The notes beneath the pieces are model-generated. The model had not been told where the DNA came from and made no database searches. It saw only the letters and a program-made list of their open reading frames with translations. Position numbers and translations under genes: made by a program. Source: Actinomycetes bacterium (GTDB lineage Bacteria > Actinomycetota > Acidimicrobiia > Acidimicrobiales > Bog-793). From it: a stretch of 7,710 nt of DNA. Shown here piece by piece: positions 1-6,069 of this stretch. Each line of letters opens with the position of its first letter. Within the stretch, counting starts at the first letter, position 1. The DNA lies in NCBI GenBank assembly GCA_021821585.1, contig JAKACF010000143.1, positions 1 to 7,710 of the forward strand, in the 5' to 3' direction.

Positions 1-48
1 GTGCTCGGACGCGGGGCTCCCGAGAGGGGGCCCGGCGGGAGCCTGGCG

Positions 49-61
49 TAGGGTGACAGTA
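49..61 (+). promoter_or_regulatory. Candidate -10 element of a leaderless promoter for the esterase gene
   Basis: TAGGGT at 49-54 fits the actinobacterial -10 pattern TAnnnT and is followed by six bases and then the ATG at 61. Transcription normally starts 6-7 bases after this hexamer, so the mRNA would begin at or next to the start codon. There is no Shine-Dalgarno sequence at a usual distance and no clear -35 hexamer, as is common for leaderless genes. The start site is inferred from the pattern. Confidence 0.5.
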
Positions 62-1293
62 TGTCGTCTTTCGAGAAGCGGGTCGACCCTGCCGACGCCG
101 GCCTCGACGGCGATCGGCTCGGCCGCCTGGGTGAGCACTTCGACCGCTACCTCGAACGCGGCCGGCTGCCCGGCTACAGCCTCCTCGTCAGCCGTGGCGG
201 AGAGATCGCCCACGTCGAGATGGCCGGTATGCGGGACCTCGAGCGGGGCCTGCCCGTCGAGGCGGACACGGTCTACCGCATCTACTCGATGACCAAGCCG
301 ATCACCTCGGTGGCGGCGATGATGCTCTACGAGGAGGGCCGCTTCGACCTCGCCGACCCGGTCGCCGACTACCTCCCCGAGTTCGCCGACCTGCGCGTCT
401 TCGCCGGCGGGTCCTCGATGAAGCCCGTCCTCAGGCCGGCCTCCGAGCCGATGCGGATCTGGCACCTGCTCTCCCACACCGCAGGGCTCACCTACGGCTT
501 TCTCTACAACCACCCGGTCGACGCCATCTACCGGGCCCGCGGCTTCGAGCGGGGGACGCCGGAGGGCGCCGACCTGGCGGCCTGCTGCGAGATCTGGGCG
601 GGGCTGCCCCTCCTGTTCGAGCCGGGGACGAGCTGGAACTACTCGCACGCCACCGACGTGGTCGGGCGTCTTGTCGAAGTGCTGTCGGGCCAGAGCCTCG
701 ACGCCTTCTTCGCCGAGCGGATCCTCGGTCCCCTCCAGATGACCGAGACCGGTTTCTATGCACGCGAGGACCAGCTCGATCGACTCGCCACCCTCTACCT
801 CCCCGACGCCACCTCGGGAAAGGCGGTGGCGAGCCGCCGGATGAGCGCTGCCGCGGAGAGGCCCCCTCGGGTGCTCTCGGGCGGCGGTGGTCTCGTCTCG
901 ACCATGGGCGACTACTACCGCTTCACCCGCTTCCTCCTGAACGGCGGGGAGCTCGACGGCATCCGTCTCCTCGGGCCGCGGACCCTCGAGTACATGACGA
1001 GGAACCACCTGCCCGGTGGGAGGGACATGGCGTCGTTCGGGCACTCGCTGTCGGGTGAGACCGAGGAAGGCGTGGGCTTCGGCCTCGGCTTCTCGGTCGT
1101 CACCGACGCCGCCGCCCTGAAGGTGCCCGCCAGCGAGGGAGAGTTCGCCTGGGGCGGGGCCGCCAGCACCGTCTTCTGGGTCGACCCCGCCGAGGAGCTG
1201 ATCGTTCTGTTCATGACCCAGCTGCTCCCGTCGACGACCTACCCGATCCGCCGCGAGCTGCGCCGTCTCGTCTACCAGTCGATCGTCGACTGA
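61..1293 (+). CDS. Serine hydrolase, beta-lactamase/family VIII esterase fold (EstB-like)
   Basis: This 410-residue protein belongs to the beta-lactamase/penicillin-binding fold (Pfam Beta-lactamase group) and most resembles family VIII carboxylesterases. The SxxK motif is S76-M-T-K79, with S76 the expected nucleophile and K79 the general base. The second motif is Y194-S-H in the context WNYSHATD, where class C beta-lactamases have YxN. A W364-G-G motif near the C-terminus replaces the KTG box, as in EstB-like esterases. LSHTAGL (137-143) is another family hallmark. There is no signal peptide, so a cytoplasmic esterase is more likely than a secreted beta-lactamase; the substrate is unknown. 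The start at 61 fits the homology (the SxxK motif falls near residue 75) and the leaderless promoter pattern. The VOC gene follows after 15 bases, so the two probably share a transcript. The fold is secure, the activity inferred. Confidence 0.9.
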   Translation: MSSFEKRVDPADAGLDGDRLGRLGEHFDRYLERGRLPGYSLLVSRGGEIAHVEMAGMRDLERGLPVEADTVYRIYSMTKPITSVAAMMLYEEGRFDLADPVADYLPEFADLRVFAGGSSMKPVLRPASEPMRIWHLLSHTAGLTYGFLYNHPVDAIYRARGFERGTPEGADLAACCEIWAGLPLLFEPGTSWNYSHATDVVGRLVEVLSGQSLDAFFAERILGPLQMTETGFYAREDQLDRLATLYLPDATSGKAVASRRMSAAAERPPRVLSGGGGLVSTMGDYYRFTRFLLNGGELDGIRLLGPRTLEYMTRNHLPGGRDMASFGHSLSGETEEGVGFGLGFSVVTDAAALKVPASEGEFAWGGAASTVFWVDPAEELIVLFMTQLLPSTTYPIRRELRRLVYQSIVD

Positions 1294-1297
1294 TCCG

Positions 1298-1304
1298 AAG
1301 GAGG
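1298..1304 (+). promoter_or_regulatory. Strong ribosome binding site of the VOC gene
   Basis: AAGGAGG lies 4 bases before the ATG at 1309 and just after the stop codon of the esterase gene. It supports internal translation initiation on a shared mRNA. Promoter-proximal genes such as those at 61 and 2917 have no such site. Confidence 0.7.
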
Positions 1305-1308
1305 ACCC

Positions 1309-1701
1309 ATGCACGACCACCACATCGGGGTGATCTCCCTGCCGGTCAGCGACCCCGACCGGTCCAAGGCCTTCTACACCGAGAAGCTCGACTTCGAGGT
1401 GGTGATGGACAACGAGTTCGGATCGGGGCTCCGCTGGGTGATGCTCCGGCCGCCGTCGGGCCAGACGGCGGTGACGCTCGTCACCTGGTTCGACTCGATG
1501 CCGCCGGGCTCGCTGCGCGGCACGGTGCTGAGCGTCCCGGACATCGAGGCGGCAGCCGACCAGCTGCGCGAGAACGGCGTGCTCGAGCCCGACGAGCCGA
1601 TCGAGTCCGCCCCCTGGGGACGCTTCGTGACCGTCGACGACCCCGACGGGAACGGGTGGGTGGTCCAGCAGGACAGCCCGCAGCCGTTCGACTTCGACTG
1701 A
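1309..1701 (+). CDS. VOC-superfamily (glyoxalase/bleomycin-resistance-like) protein
   Basis: A complete 130-residue single-domain protein of the vicinal oxygen chelate superfamily, with two beta-alpha-beta-beta-beta halves. The first half runs from HHIGVISLPVSD (4-15) through the AFYTEKLDFE helix/strand (21-30). The second begins near residue 70 and ends in the typical VTVDDPDGNGWVVQQ stretch (107-121). Metal-dependent members use His/Glu at the strand ends. Here H4/H5 could serve at the N-terminal site, but Q120/Q121 occupy the region where the C-terminal Glu normally lies, so the metal site may be altered or absent. No particular substrate (methylglyoxal, fosfomycin, a catechol) can be assigned. 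Cotranscription with the upstream esterase is likely from the 15-base gap. The family call is secure, the function open. Confidence 0.88.
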   Translation: MHDHHIGVISLPVSDPDRSKAFYTEKLDFEVVMDNEFGSGLRWVMLRPPSGQTAVTLVTWFDSMPPGSLRGTVLSVPDIEAAADQLRENGVLEPDEPIESAPWGRFVTVDDPDGNGWVVQQDSPQPFDFD

Positions 1702-1724
1702 GCCGGGGCGGGAGAGACTGGCCG

Positions 1725-2888
1725 ATGAGGCGCCCGCTCGTCGCGGGGCTGGCCGCCGTGCTCCTCGCCGGCCTCGGCGCGGCCGCCGGGCCGCCTGCAG
1801 CGGGCGCTCCCCGACCGGGAGCGACGACCGCCGCCGCTTCCGTGCCGTGCGTGACCGCCCGGACCGTCCGCACCTGGCCGGTCGCCCGCCTCGCCATGCA
1901 GACACTCGCCATCCCCGTGCAGGAGACGAGCGTGACGGCCGCAGCCAGCGAGGTGCGAGCCGGCGCCGGAGGCATCCTGCTGTTCGGCTCGTCGGCGCCG
2001 GCCAACCTCGAGAGCGCCCTCGCCGGGCTCGAGCGCCACTACGTGCCGGGCAACCTCGGCCTGCTCGTGATGACCGACGAGGAGGGCGGCGGGGTGCAGC
2101 GGATGGCCAACCTGGTCGGCTCCCTCCCGTGGGCGAAGTGGATGGGCTCCCACTGGACGGCGACCGAGATCGAGCGCCACGTGGCGGCCGTCGGGCGCAA
2201 GATGGCGGCCGTCGGCGTGAACATGGACCTCGCTCCCGTGGTGGACGTCGACGGGCGGAGCGTCGTCCCCGGCCCGAGCGACCCTGACGGCCTCCGCTCG
2301 TTCAGCGGGACGACGTCGGTCGTCTCGCGAGACGGTGTCGCCTACATGAGAGGGCTCCTGTCCGCCGGTGTCCTCCCCGTGCTGAAGCACTTCCCCGGGC
2401 TCGGCGGGGTGAGCGGCAACACCGACGACGGTCCCGCCCACACGCTTTTCTGGTCGAGGCTCAAGAAGGTGGGCCTGCCTCCCTTCGTCGCCGCCATCTC
2501 GAGGGGAGCGCCGGCGGTCATGGTCTCGAACGCCACCGTGCCGGGGCTGGCGTCCTACCCCGCCAGCCTGTCCCCGGCCGCCATCGGGCGGGAGCTCGTC
2601 GGCACCCTCGGCTTCAAGGGCCTGGTGATGACCGACTCGCTCTCGGCCGGGGCCATCTCGGCGGCCGGCTTCAGCGTCCCGTCCGCCGCCGTCCAGGCGC
2701 TGCGGGCCGGGGCCGACATGGTGCTGTTCGGCAAGGGGACCATGACGGCGCCCCAGATCGCCGCCCTCACGACGAAGATCGAGTCGGCGATCGTCTCGGC
2801 CACGTCGCACGGCCGCCTGGCGAGGTCGCGCCTCGTCGCGGCCGCCACCGCGGTGCTCGCCGCCCGCCACCGGGTCTGCAGTACCTGA
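1725..2888 (+). CDS. Secreted glycoside hydrolase family 3 protein, NagZ-like
   Basis: A 387-residue protein with a GH3 N-terminal (beta/alpha)8 domain. NagZ-type enzymes remove N-acetylglucosamine from cell-wall muropeptides. The ATG at 1725 is preferred over the GTG 69 bases upstream because it begins a signal peptide (RR at 2-3, hydrophobic 5-22, Ala-rich cleavage region about 24-30), and GGGAG at 1710-1714 is a plausible ribosome binding site. TDEEGGGVQRM (117-127) matches the NagZ substrate loop, KHFPG is at 221-225, and D304 in VMTDSL is the expected nucleophile. The NagZ acid/base His, normally in a DSH triplet seven residues after KHFPG, is absent: the loop reads GNTDDGP (231-237). 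The only cysteines, C42 and C385, sit near the two ends of the mature protein and might form a disulfide. It starts 23 bases after the VOC stop, probably in the same transcript. Fold sure; catalytic activity uncertain. Confidence 0.85.
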   Translation: MRRPLVAGLAAVLLAGLGAAAGPPAAGAPRPGATTAAASVPCVTARTVRTWPVARLAMQTLAIPVQETSVTAAASEVRAGAGGILLFGSSAPANLESALAGLERHYVPGNLGLLVMTDEEGGGVQRMANLVGSLPWAKWMGSHWTATEIERHVAAVGRKMAAVGVNMDLAPVVDVDGRSVVPGPSDPDGLRSFSGTTSVVSRDGVAYMRGLLSAGVLPVLKHFPGLGGVSGNTDDGPAHTLFWSRLKKVGLPPFVAAISRGAPAVMVSNATVPGLASYPASLSPAAIGRELVGTLGFKGLVMTDSLSAGAISAAGFSVPSAAVQALRAGADMVLFGKGTMTAPQIAALTTKIESAIVSATSHGRLARSRLVAAATAVLAARHRVCST

Positions 2889-2904
2889 GCGACTCCGGCC
2901 TCCC

Positions 2905-2917
2905 TATCGTTGCTCCA
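2905..2917 (+). promoter_or_regulatory. Candidate -10 element of a leaderless promoter
   Basis: TATCGT at 2905-2910 fits TAnnnT and is followed by exactly six bases before the ATG at 2917, the same geometry as at 49-61. No Shine-Dalgarno sequence is present. The 28-base gap after the GH3 stop therefore probably holds a separate promoter rather than only read-through sequence. Confidence 0.5.
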
Positions 2918-3531
2918 TGGACCTCTCCGACGAGCTGCGCGCCGGCCTCGACGTGGCGCTCAACGAGGCGGACTTCTGCGACGTCCGGATCAACGAGCGG
3001 ACCGGCGAGGTCCGGCTGCTCTTCGTCGTGCTGACGCTCCCCGAGGACGGTCCCGAGCCCGAGGACCGGAGGGTCGTCCTCTCCTGTGCGGGCGTGTCGC
3101 GCATCGTCGCCTCGCTGCGCAACGGGGTCGCCGAGGACGACGACGCCGAGGTGGTGCCGCTCCGCCTCGAGGAGCTGCCCGCCACCGTCCGCAGCTTCGG
3201 GAGCCAGCCCATCTACGGCTGGGAGTTCCTCGACCTGCCGAGCGACGGCTGGAACGTCTGGCGGGAGCGCGCCAGCCTGGACTTCCCGGTCGGCCAGGGC
3301 AGGGGCTCGCACTCGCTCGACCTCTTCCAGCACACCGTCGAGGGCCCACCCCGCCACCTCGACCTGCGCATCGAGTTCGACGAGCTCTCGGTCACCGACG
3401 CGACCGGCGAGGAGGTGACCCTGGCAGCCTTCGCCGCCGGCGGGCAGCGCTGGTGGGCAGCGCTCGCCTCCGGCGACCCGAGAGTCGAGGGGCACGGGAT
3501 CCGGCGGGTCGACCCCGGCGAGCAGCCCTAG
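2917..3531 (+). CDS. Hypothetical acidic protein, 204 residues
   Basis: I do not recognise the family. The protein is soluble and acidic, with no signal peptide and no membrane segment. The first half alternates predicted strands with charged turns (VRLLFVVLTL at 32-41, RRVVLSCAGVSRIVASL at 51-67) around acidic patches (EDGPEPED 43-50, EDDDAE 73-78). The middle is aromatic (YGWEFLDLPSDGWNVW, 100-115), and the C-terminal part contains LDLRIEFDELSV (148-159) and QRWWAAL (177-183). Strand choice is supported by normal composition and by its leaderless start, while the overlapping minus-strand reading is Arg/Gly/Pro/Ala-rich noise. The stop overlaps that of the convergent downstream gene. The single Cys pair (C21, C57) shows no metal-binding motif. 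A beta-rich binding or immunity-type domain is possible, but nothing in the sequence proves it. Confidence 0.75.
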   Translation: MDLSDELRAGLDVALNEADFCDVRINERTGEVRLLFVVLTLPEDGPEPEDRRVVLSCAGVSRIVASLRNGVAEDDDAEVVPLRLEELPATVRSFGSQPIYGWEFLDLPSDGWNVWRERASLDFPVGQGRGSHSLDLFQHTVEGPPRHLDLRIEFDELSVTDATGEEVTLAAFAAGGQRWWAALASGDPRVEGHGIRRVDPGEQP

Positions 3532-3905
3532 GACCTCTGCGGCCCGCTCGCCCGGCGCGGCGGCCGGTCGCCGTCGGCCCACCAGCAGAGCTCGTCGACG
3601 AGCTCGCCGTCGGCCCAGAGCTGCAAGCCGAGCCCGGAGCCGAAGGGCTCCCGTCCCGGGGAGGTGAAGGCGAGGAGGGCGCTGCGCCGACCGGGTGGTG
3701 CAGGCGGGAGCTCGAGCCGGAGCTCGAGCACGCCGTCGACGACCTCGGCGACGAGCCGCTCACGCTCCCGGTCGTCGAGCACCACCAGGCGACCGGTGCG
3801 GAGCTCTGCCGTGAGCCTGCCGAGGTGGGACTCGAGCTCGGCCACCCGGGCCCGTAGCTCACTCAGCTCGGTGGCCGCCTCACTCGACGGCGTCGTGTCG
3901 CCCAC
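3528..3905 (-). CDS. Hypothetical coiled-coil protein, about 125 residues
   Basis: I do not recognise a named family. From the GTG at 3905 the protein has a short polar N-terminus, a heptad-like helix at about 11-37 (ELSELRARVAELESHLGRL), and then a compact predicted beta domain: GRLVVLDD (38-45), VDGVLELRLEL (57-67), SALLAF (75-80) and GLGLQLWADGELVDELCWW (91-109). The helix suggests self-association. Start choice: AGGAGG (3919-3914 on the minus strand) is 8 bases from the GTG at 3905, an ideal distance, whereas the upstream in-frame GTG at 3914 overlaps that site. The longer form would add only three residues. It converges with the 204-residue gene and follows the XRE regulator on the same strand about 120 bases downstream, so it may have its own promoter. 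Function unknown. Confidence 0.75.
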   Translation of the reverse strand: MGDTTPSSEAATELSELRARVAELESHLGRLTAELRTGRLVVLDDRERERLVAEVVDGVLELRLELPPAPPGRRSALLAFTSPGREPFGSGLGLQLWADGELVDELCWWADGDRPPRRASGPQRS

Positions 3906-3913
3906 CTCGTGCA

Positions 3914-3919
3914 CCTCCT
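3914..3919 (-). promoter_or_regulatory. Ribosome binding site deciding the start at 3905
   Basis: On the minus strand AGGAGG occupies 3919-3914 and is followed after 8 bases by GTG (3905-3903). The last G of the site is the first base of the competing GTG at 3914, which makes that start unlikely. Confidence 0.6.
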
Positions 3920-4002
3920 CGCTTGCGGCCCCGCAGCTCGCGAGGCGTCTACCGATCGCGGGCCGGAACCGGCGAGGAGCGCTGCGCGTGAGCGCCGGAG
4001 CG

Positions 4003-4008
4003 AGGATA
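4003..4008 (-). promoter_or_regulatory. Possible -10 hexamer for the coiled-coil gene
   Basis: TATCCT on the minus strand fits TAnnnT and lies about 100 bases before the start codon, in the gap between the XRE gene and the coiled-coil gene. No convincing -35 partner is visible. A GCGCT/AGCGC inverted repeat (3979-3983 and 3991-3995) and the palindrome GCCGGAACCGGC (3962-3973) would fall in the leader and might fold. Weak evidence. Confidence 0.2.
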
Positions 4009-4038
4009 GGGCGACCCTGCGACAGCGCGGGCAGCCGC

Positions 4039-4278
4039 TCAGGAGCGGGCGGACGCTCCGCCCGGTGCCCCCCTCAGGAGCTCGAGAGGATCGACGCCGA
4101 GCCGGTCGGCGATCCGCTCGACGGACCGGAGGGTGAGGTTCCGCTCGCCCCGCTCGATCCCGCCCATGTAGGTGCGGTGGACCTGCAGGAGGTCGGCGAA
4201 GCTCTCCTGGCTGAGTCCGCGCTCGAGCCGGTAGGAACGCAGTCGCTGGCCCAGTCGTCGCTGCAGGTCTCCTTCCAT
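4039..4278 (-). CDS. Small XRE-family DNA-binding regulator, C-protein-like
   Basis: This 79-residue protein is almost entirely one HTH_3 (XRE/Cro-cI) domain spanning about residues 7-69. The helix-turn-helix is SQESFADLLQVHRTYMGGIE (23-42), followed by RGERNLTLRSVERIADRLGVDPLELL. The RTYMGGIERGERN core is the one seen in controller (C) proteins of restriction-modification systems and in small orphan XRE regulators, which bind as dimers and often control their own promoter. No methylase or endonuclease gene is in the window. The ATG at 4278 has no clear upstream Shine-Dalgarno; CAAGTT (4290-4285 on the minus strand) six bases before it gives a weak leaderless pattern. The upstream gap is markedly richer in A+T and holds an inverted repeat suited to autoregulation. 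DNA binding is secure; the targets are unknown. Confidence 0.88.
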   Translation of the reverse strand: MEGDLQRRLGQRLRSYRLERGLSQESFADLLQVHRTYMGGIERGERNLTLRSVERIADRLGVDPLELLRGAPGGASARS

Positions 4279-4297
4279 CCCGCCAACTTGTCCCGCT

Positions 4298-4329
4298 GCT
4301 ACTTTTCAGTCTACATACCGATCAGTAGC
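4298..4329 (-). promoter_or_regulatory. Inverted repeat, candidate operator/promoter of the XRE gene
   Basis: GCTACT (4298-4303) and AGTAGC (4324-4329) are perfect 6-base inverted arms separated by 20 bases. Between them, on the minus strand, lie overlapping -10-like hexamers, TATGTA (4317-4312) and TAGACT (4313-4308). TCAGT also occurs twice directly (4306-4310 and 4322-4326). The block begins 20 bases before the regulator's start codon and 18 bases from the serS stop. It is AT-rich against the local background. An autoregulatory operator is the natural reading but is inferred. Confidence 0.4.
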
Positions 4330-4346
4330 ACCGCCACAGCTCCGGA

Positions 4347-5609
4347 TCAGAGCACCTCGCGACCGCTCAGGTAGGGGCGGAGCGCCTCGGGCAGAGCGAC
4401 GGTGCCGTCGGGACGCTGGTGGTTCTCGACGAAGGCGGCGAGCAGGCGGGGAGTGGCCACCGCGGTGTTGTTCAGCGTGTGGGCGAAGCGGACCGTCCCC
4501 TCGGCGTCGCGGTAGCGGATGCCGGCCCGGCGGGCCTGCCAGTCGTGCAGCGTGCTGCAGGAGTGGGTCTCCCGGTAGATGCCGAGCGAGGGGAACCAGG
4601 TGTTGATGTCGTTCATCCGGAACTTCCCGAGCCCCATGTCGCCGGTGCAGGTCTCGACGACCTGGTAGGCGAGCTCGAGACGCTGCAGGATCGACTCGGC
4701 GGTGGCGAGCAGCCGGTCGTGCCAGCGGGCGGACTCCTCGGCGTCCGCCTCGCAGATGACGAACTGCTCCACCTTCTCGAACTGGTGGACCCTGAGCAGC
4801 CCGCGGACGTCCCGGCTGGCGCTGCCGACCTCGCGCCGGAAGCAGGGCGAGATCCCGGCGTAGCGGAGAGGGAGGTCCTTCCCGTCGAAGATCGTGTTGC
4901 TCGACATCCCGACGAGCCCCACCTCCGCCGTGCCGGCGAGGTAGAGGTCGTCCCGCTCGAGGTAGTAGATCTCCTCGCCGTGGCCGGGCAGGAAGCCCGT
5001 GCCGACGAGCGCCTCCTTCTGGACGAGGACCGGGACGCTCACGAGCTCGAACTCCTGGCCGACCAGGGTGTCGAGGGCGAGCGAGTGCAGCGCCCGCTCG
5101 AGCAGCACCGCCTGCGACTTGAGGGAGTACGCCCGGTCACCGGCGGCGTTCCGGGCGCGCTCGAAGTCGGCCCATCCCCGCGCTTCGAGCAGCTCGACGT
5201 GGTCCTTCGGCTGGAAGTCGAACTCGGGCACCCGCCCCCACTCCCGGATGACGACGTTGTCCTCTTCTCCGGCGCCGACGGGCGCTCCCTCCCACGGGAT
5301 GTTCGGGGCGAGCAGGAGGAGCTCGTTGAGGCGACCCCTCGCCTCGGCGAGCGCCGCGCGGTTGTCCCTCAGGGTGTCGTCGTTCTCGGCCGCCCGCCGG
5401 CGCAGCTGCTCGCGTCCCTCGGTATCGCTCGTGCGGAACTGGTTCGAGATCTCCCGGCGCAGCCGCTGGCCCTCGTCGACCTCGACCTGGAGCGCTCGGA
5501 CCTCGTCGGCGAGGGCGACGACGCCCTCGACGTCGAAGTCGACCCCCTTTTGCTCGGCCGCCTTCCGGACAGCCGTCTGGTTGTCGCGGATGAACTTCGC
5601 GTCGAGCAC
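4347..5609 (-). CDS. serS: Seryl-tRNA synthetase
   Basis: Serine--tRNA ligase charges tRNA-Ser (and tRNA-Sec where present) with serine in the cytoplasm. The 420-residue length is normal for the bacterial enzyme. Residues 1-105 form the N-terminal helical hairpin that grips the tRNA long variable arm. The class II core follows: TAE serine-binding motif (227-229), motif 2 FRRE (257-260) continuing to RDVRGLLRVHQFEKVE, and motif 3 ending in R388 within HTLNNTAVATPR, then the family C-terminus DGTVALPEALRPYL (401-414). The GTG at 5609 is chosen because it gives the usual (M)LDxKFIRxN beginning and follows AAGGAGA after four bases; the reading frame extends 72 codons further upstream but that part has no family similarity. 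Motif 2 has S265 and V268 where GRDTRG is usual, and motif 3 has NNTAVATPR rather than the GxGxAxxR type. The gene is divergent from the SHOCT gene. Confidence 0.95.
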   Translation of the reverse strand: MLDAKFIRDNQTAVRKAAEQKGVDFDVEGVVALADEVRALQVEVDEGQRLRREISNQFRTSDTEGREQLRRRAAENDDTLRDNRAALAEARGRLNELLLLAPNIPWEGAPVGAGEEDNVVIREWGRVPEFDFQPKDHVELLEARGWADFERARNAAGDRAYSLKSQAVLLERALHSLALDTLVGQEFELVSVPVLVQKEALVGTGFLPGHGEEIYYLERDDLYLAGTAEVGLVGMSSNTIFDGKDLPLRYAGISPCFRREVGSASRDVRGLLRVHQFEKVEQFVICEADAEESARWHDRLLATAESILQRLELAYQVVETCTGDMGLGKFRMNDINTWFPSLGIYRETHSCSTLHDWQARRAGIRYRDAEGTVRFAHTLNNTAVATPRLLAAFVENHQRPDGTVALPEALRPYLSGREVL

Positions 5610-5641
5610 GGCCTCTCCTTCGATGACCCCCGGGTGGGACG

Positions 5642-5669
5642 ATGCTACAAGCCGAGACTCCCAGGTCAC
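5642..5669 (-). promoter_or_regulatory. Candidate serS promoter
   Basis: On the minus strand TAGCAT (5647-5642) fits the -10 consensus, and a GTGAC segment about 16-17 bases upstream (around 5665-5669) is a partial -35 match to TTGAC. This would give a leader of roughly 25 bases with the Shine-Dalgarno sequence before the GTG at 5609. Such a short leader leaves no room for a T-box riboswitch. Confidence 0.35.
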
Positions 5670-5684
5670 GACGCCGGGGAGGTG

Positions 5685-5703
5685 CCGAACGGCCCTAGTT
5701 CGG
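5685..5703. promoter_or_regulatory. Inverted repeat in the serS / SHOCT divergent region
   Basis: CCGAAC (5685-5690) and GTTCGG (5698-5703) are perfect inverted arms around a 7-base spacer. The repeat lies just upstream of the proposed serS -35 and 61 bases before the SHOCT start codon, a suitable place for a dimeric regulator acting on either gene. It could also form a small hairpin in the SHOCT transcript if that starts upstream. The binding protein is unknown. Confidence 0.3.
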
Positions 5704-5763
5704 GTACGGGGACGGCACCACGCTGGAGGCGACGCCCCACTCGGGCACGGGAGGTTGACGACC

Positions 5764-6057
5764 ATGATGTTCTGGTACGGCCAGAACTGGCCCTTCTGGG
5801 AGGTGGCCGCCATGTGGATCGCCATGGTGGCCTTCTGGGCCGTGGTCGCCTGGGCGGTCTACGCCCTCCTGGCCGCCCTCTTGCGCAGGGGGCGGCAGCC
5901 GACGACAGAGGAGCAGGACGCGCTCGCCGCCCTCGAGCAGCGCCTCGCCCGCGGCGAGATCGACGCCGAGCGCTACGAGCGTGTGGCGAGCCTCCTCGCC
6001 CCTCACAGAGGGAGCGTGAGGAGGGCTCGCATGGAGGGCCGGGGCAAGGCTGCCTGA
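5764..6057 (+). CDS. Small membrane protein with C-terminal SHOCT domain
   Basis: A 97-residue protein with an aromatic N-terminus (MMFWYGQNWPFW), one transmembrane helix at about 14-40 ending in RRGR (positive-inside, so the C-terminus is probably cytoplasmic), and a SHOCT domain at about 47-78 (EEQDALAALEQRLARGEIDAERYERVASLL). SHOCT is a short amphipathic oligomerisation or interaction module common at the C-terminus of bacterial membrane proteins; its exact role is mostly undefined. The ATG at 5764 is selected over longer in-frame extensions, which run antisense through serS, because GGGAGG (5749-5754) is 9 bases upstream and the membrane helix follows at once. A second ATG immediately after (5767) is equally possible. 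The PHS transporter gene begins 85 bases later, behind its own regulatory region. Confidence 0.85.
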   Translation: MMFWYGQNWPFWEVAAMWIAMVAFWAVVAWAVYALLAALLRRGRQPTTEEQDALAALEQRLARGEIDAERYERVASLLAPHRGSVRRARMEGRGKAA

Positions 6058-6069
6058 CCGGCACCGAGA

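Noticed and set aside
1656..1724. Upstream start of the GH3 gene overlapping the VOC gene
   Set aside because: It would place 23 polar residues before a clear signal peptide; the ATG at 1725 starts the signal peptide directly.
1374..2870. A 498-codon minus-strand frame spanning the VOC and GH3 genes
   Set aside because: Low-complexity Gly/Arg/His/Ala sequence that crosses two well-supported genes on the other strand.
4039..4278. A complete restriction-modification system suggested by the C-protein-like regulator
   Set aside because: No methyltransferase motifs or endonuclease candidate occur on either strand in this window.
5610..5700. T-box riboswitch upstream of serS
   Set aside because: The likely leader is only about 25 bases, and no T-box consensus or large stem-loops were seen.
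5610..5825. N-terminal extension of serS to an ATG at 5825
   Set aside because: The extra 72 residues have no SerRS similarity and overlap the SHOCT gene start; the GTG at 5609 has a good Shine-Dalgarno sequence and the family's normal N-terminus.
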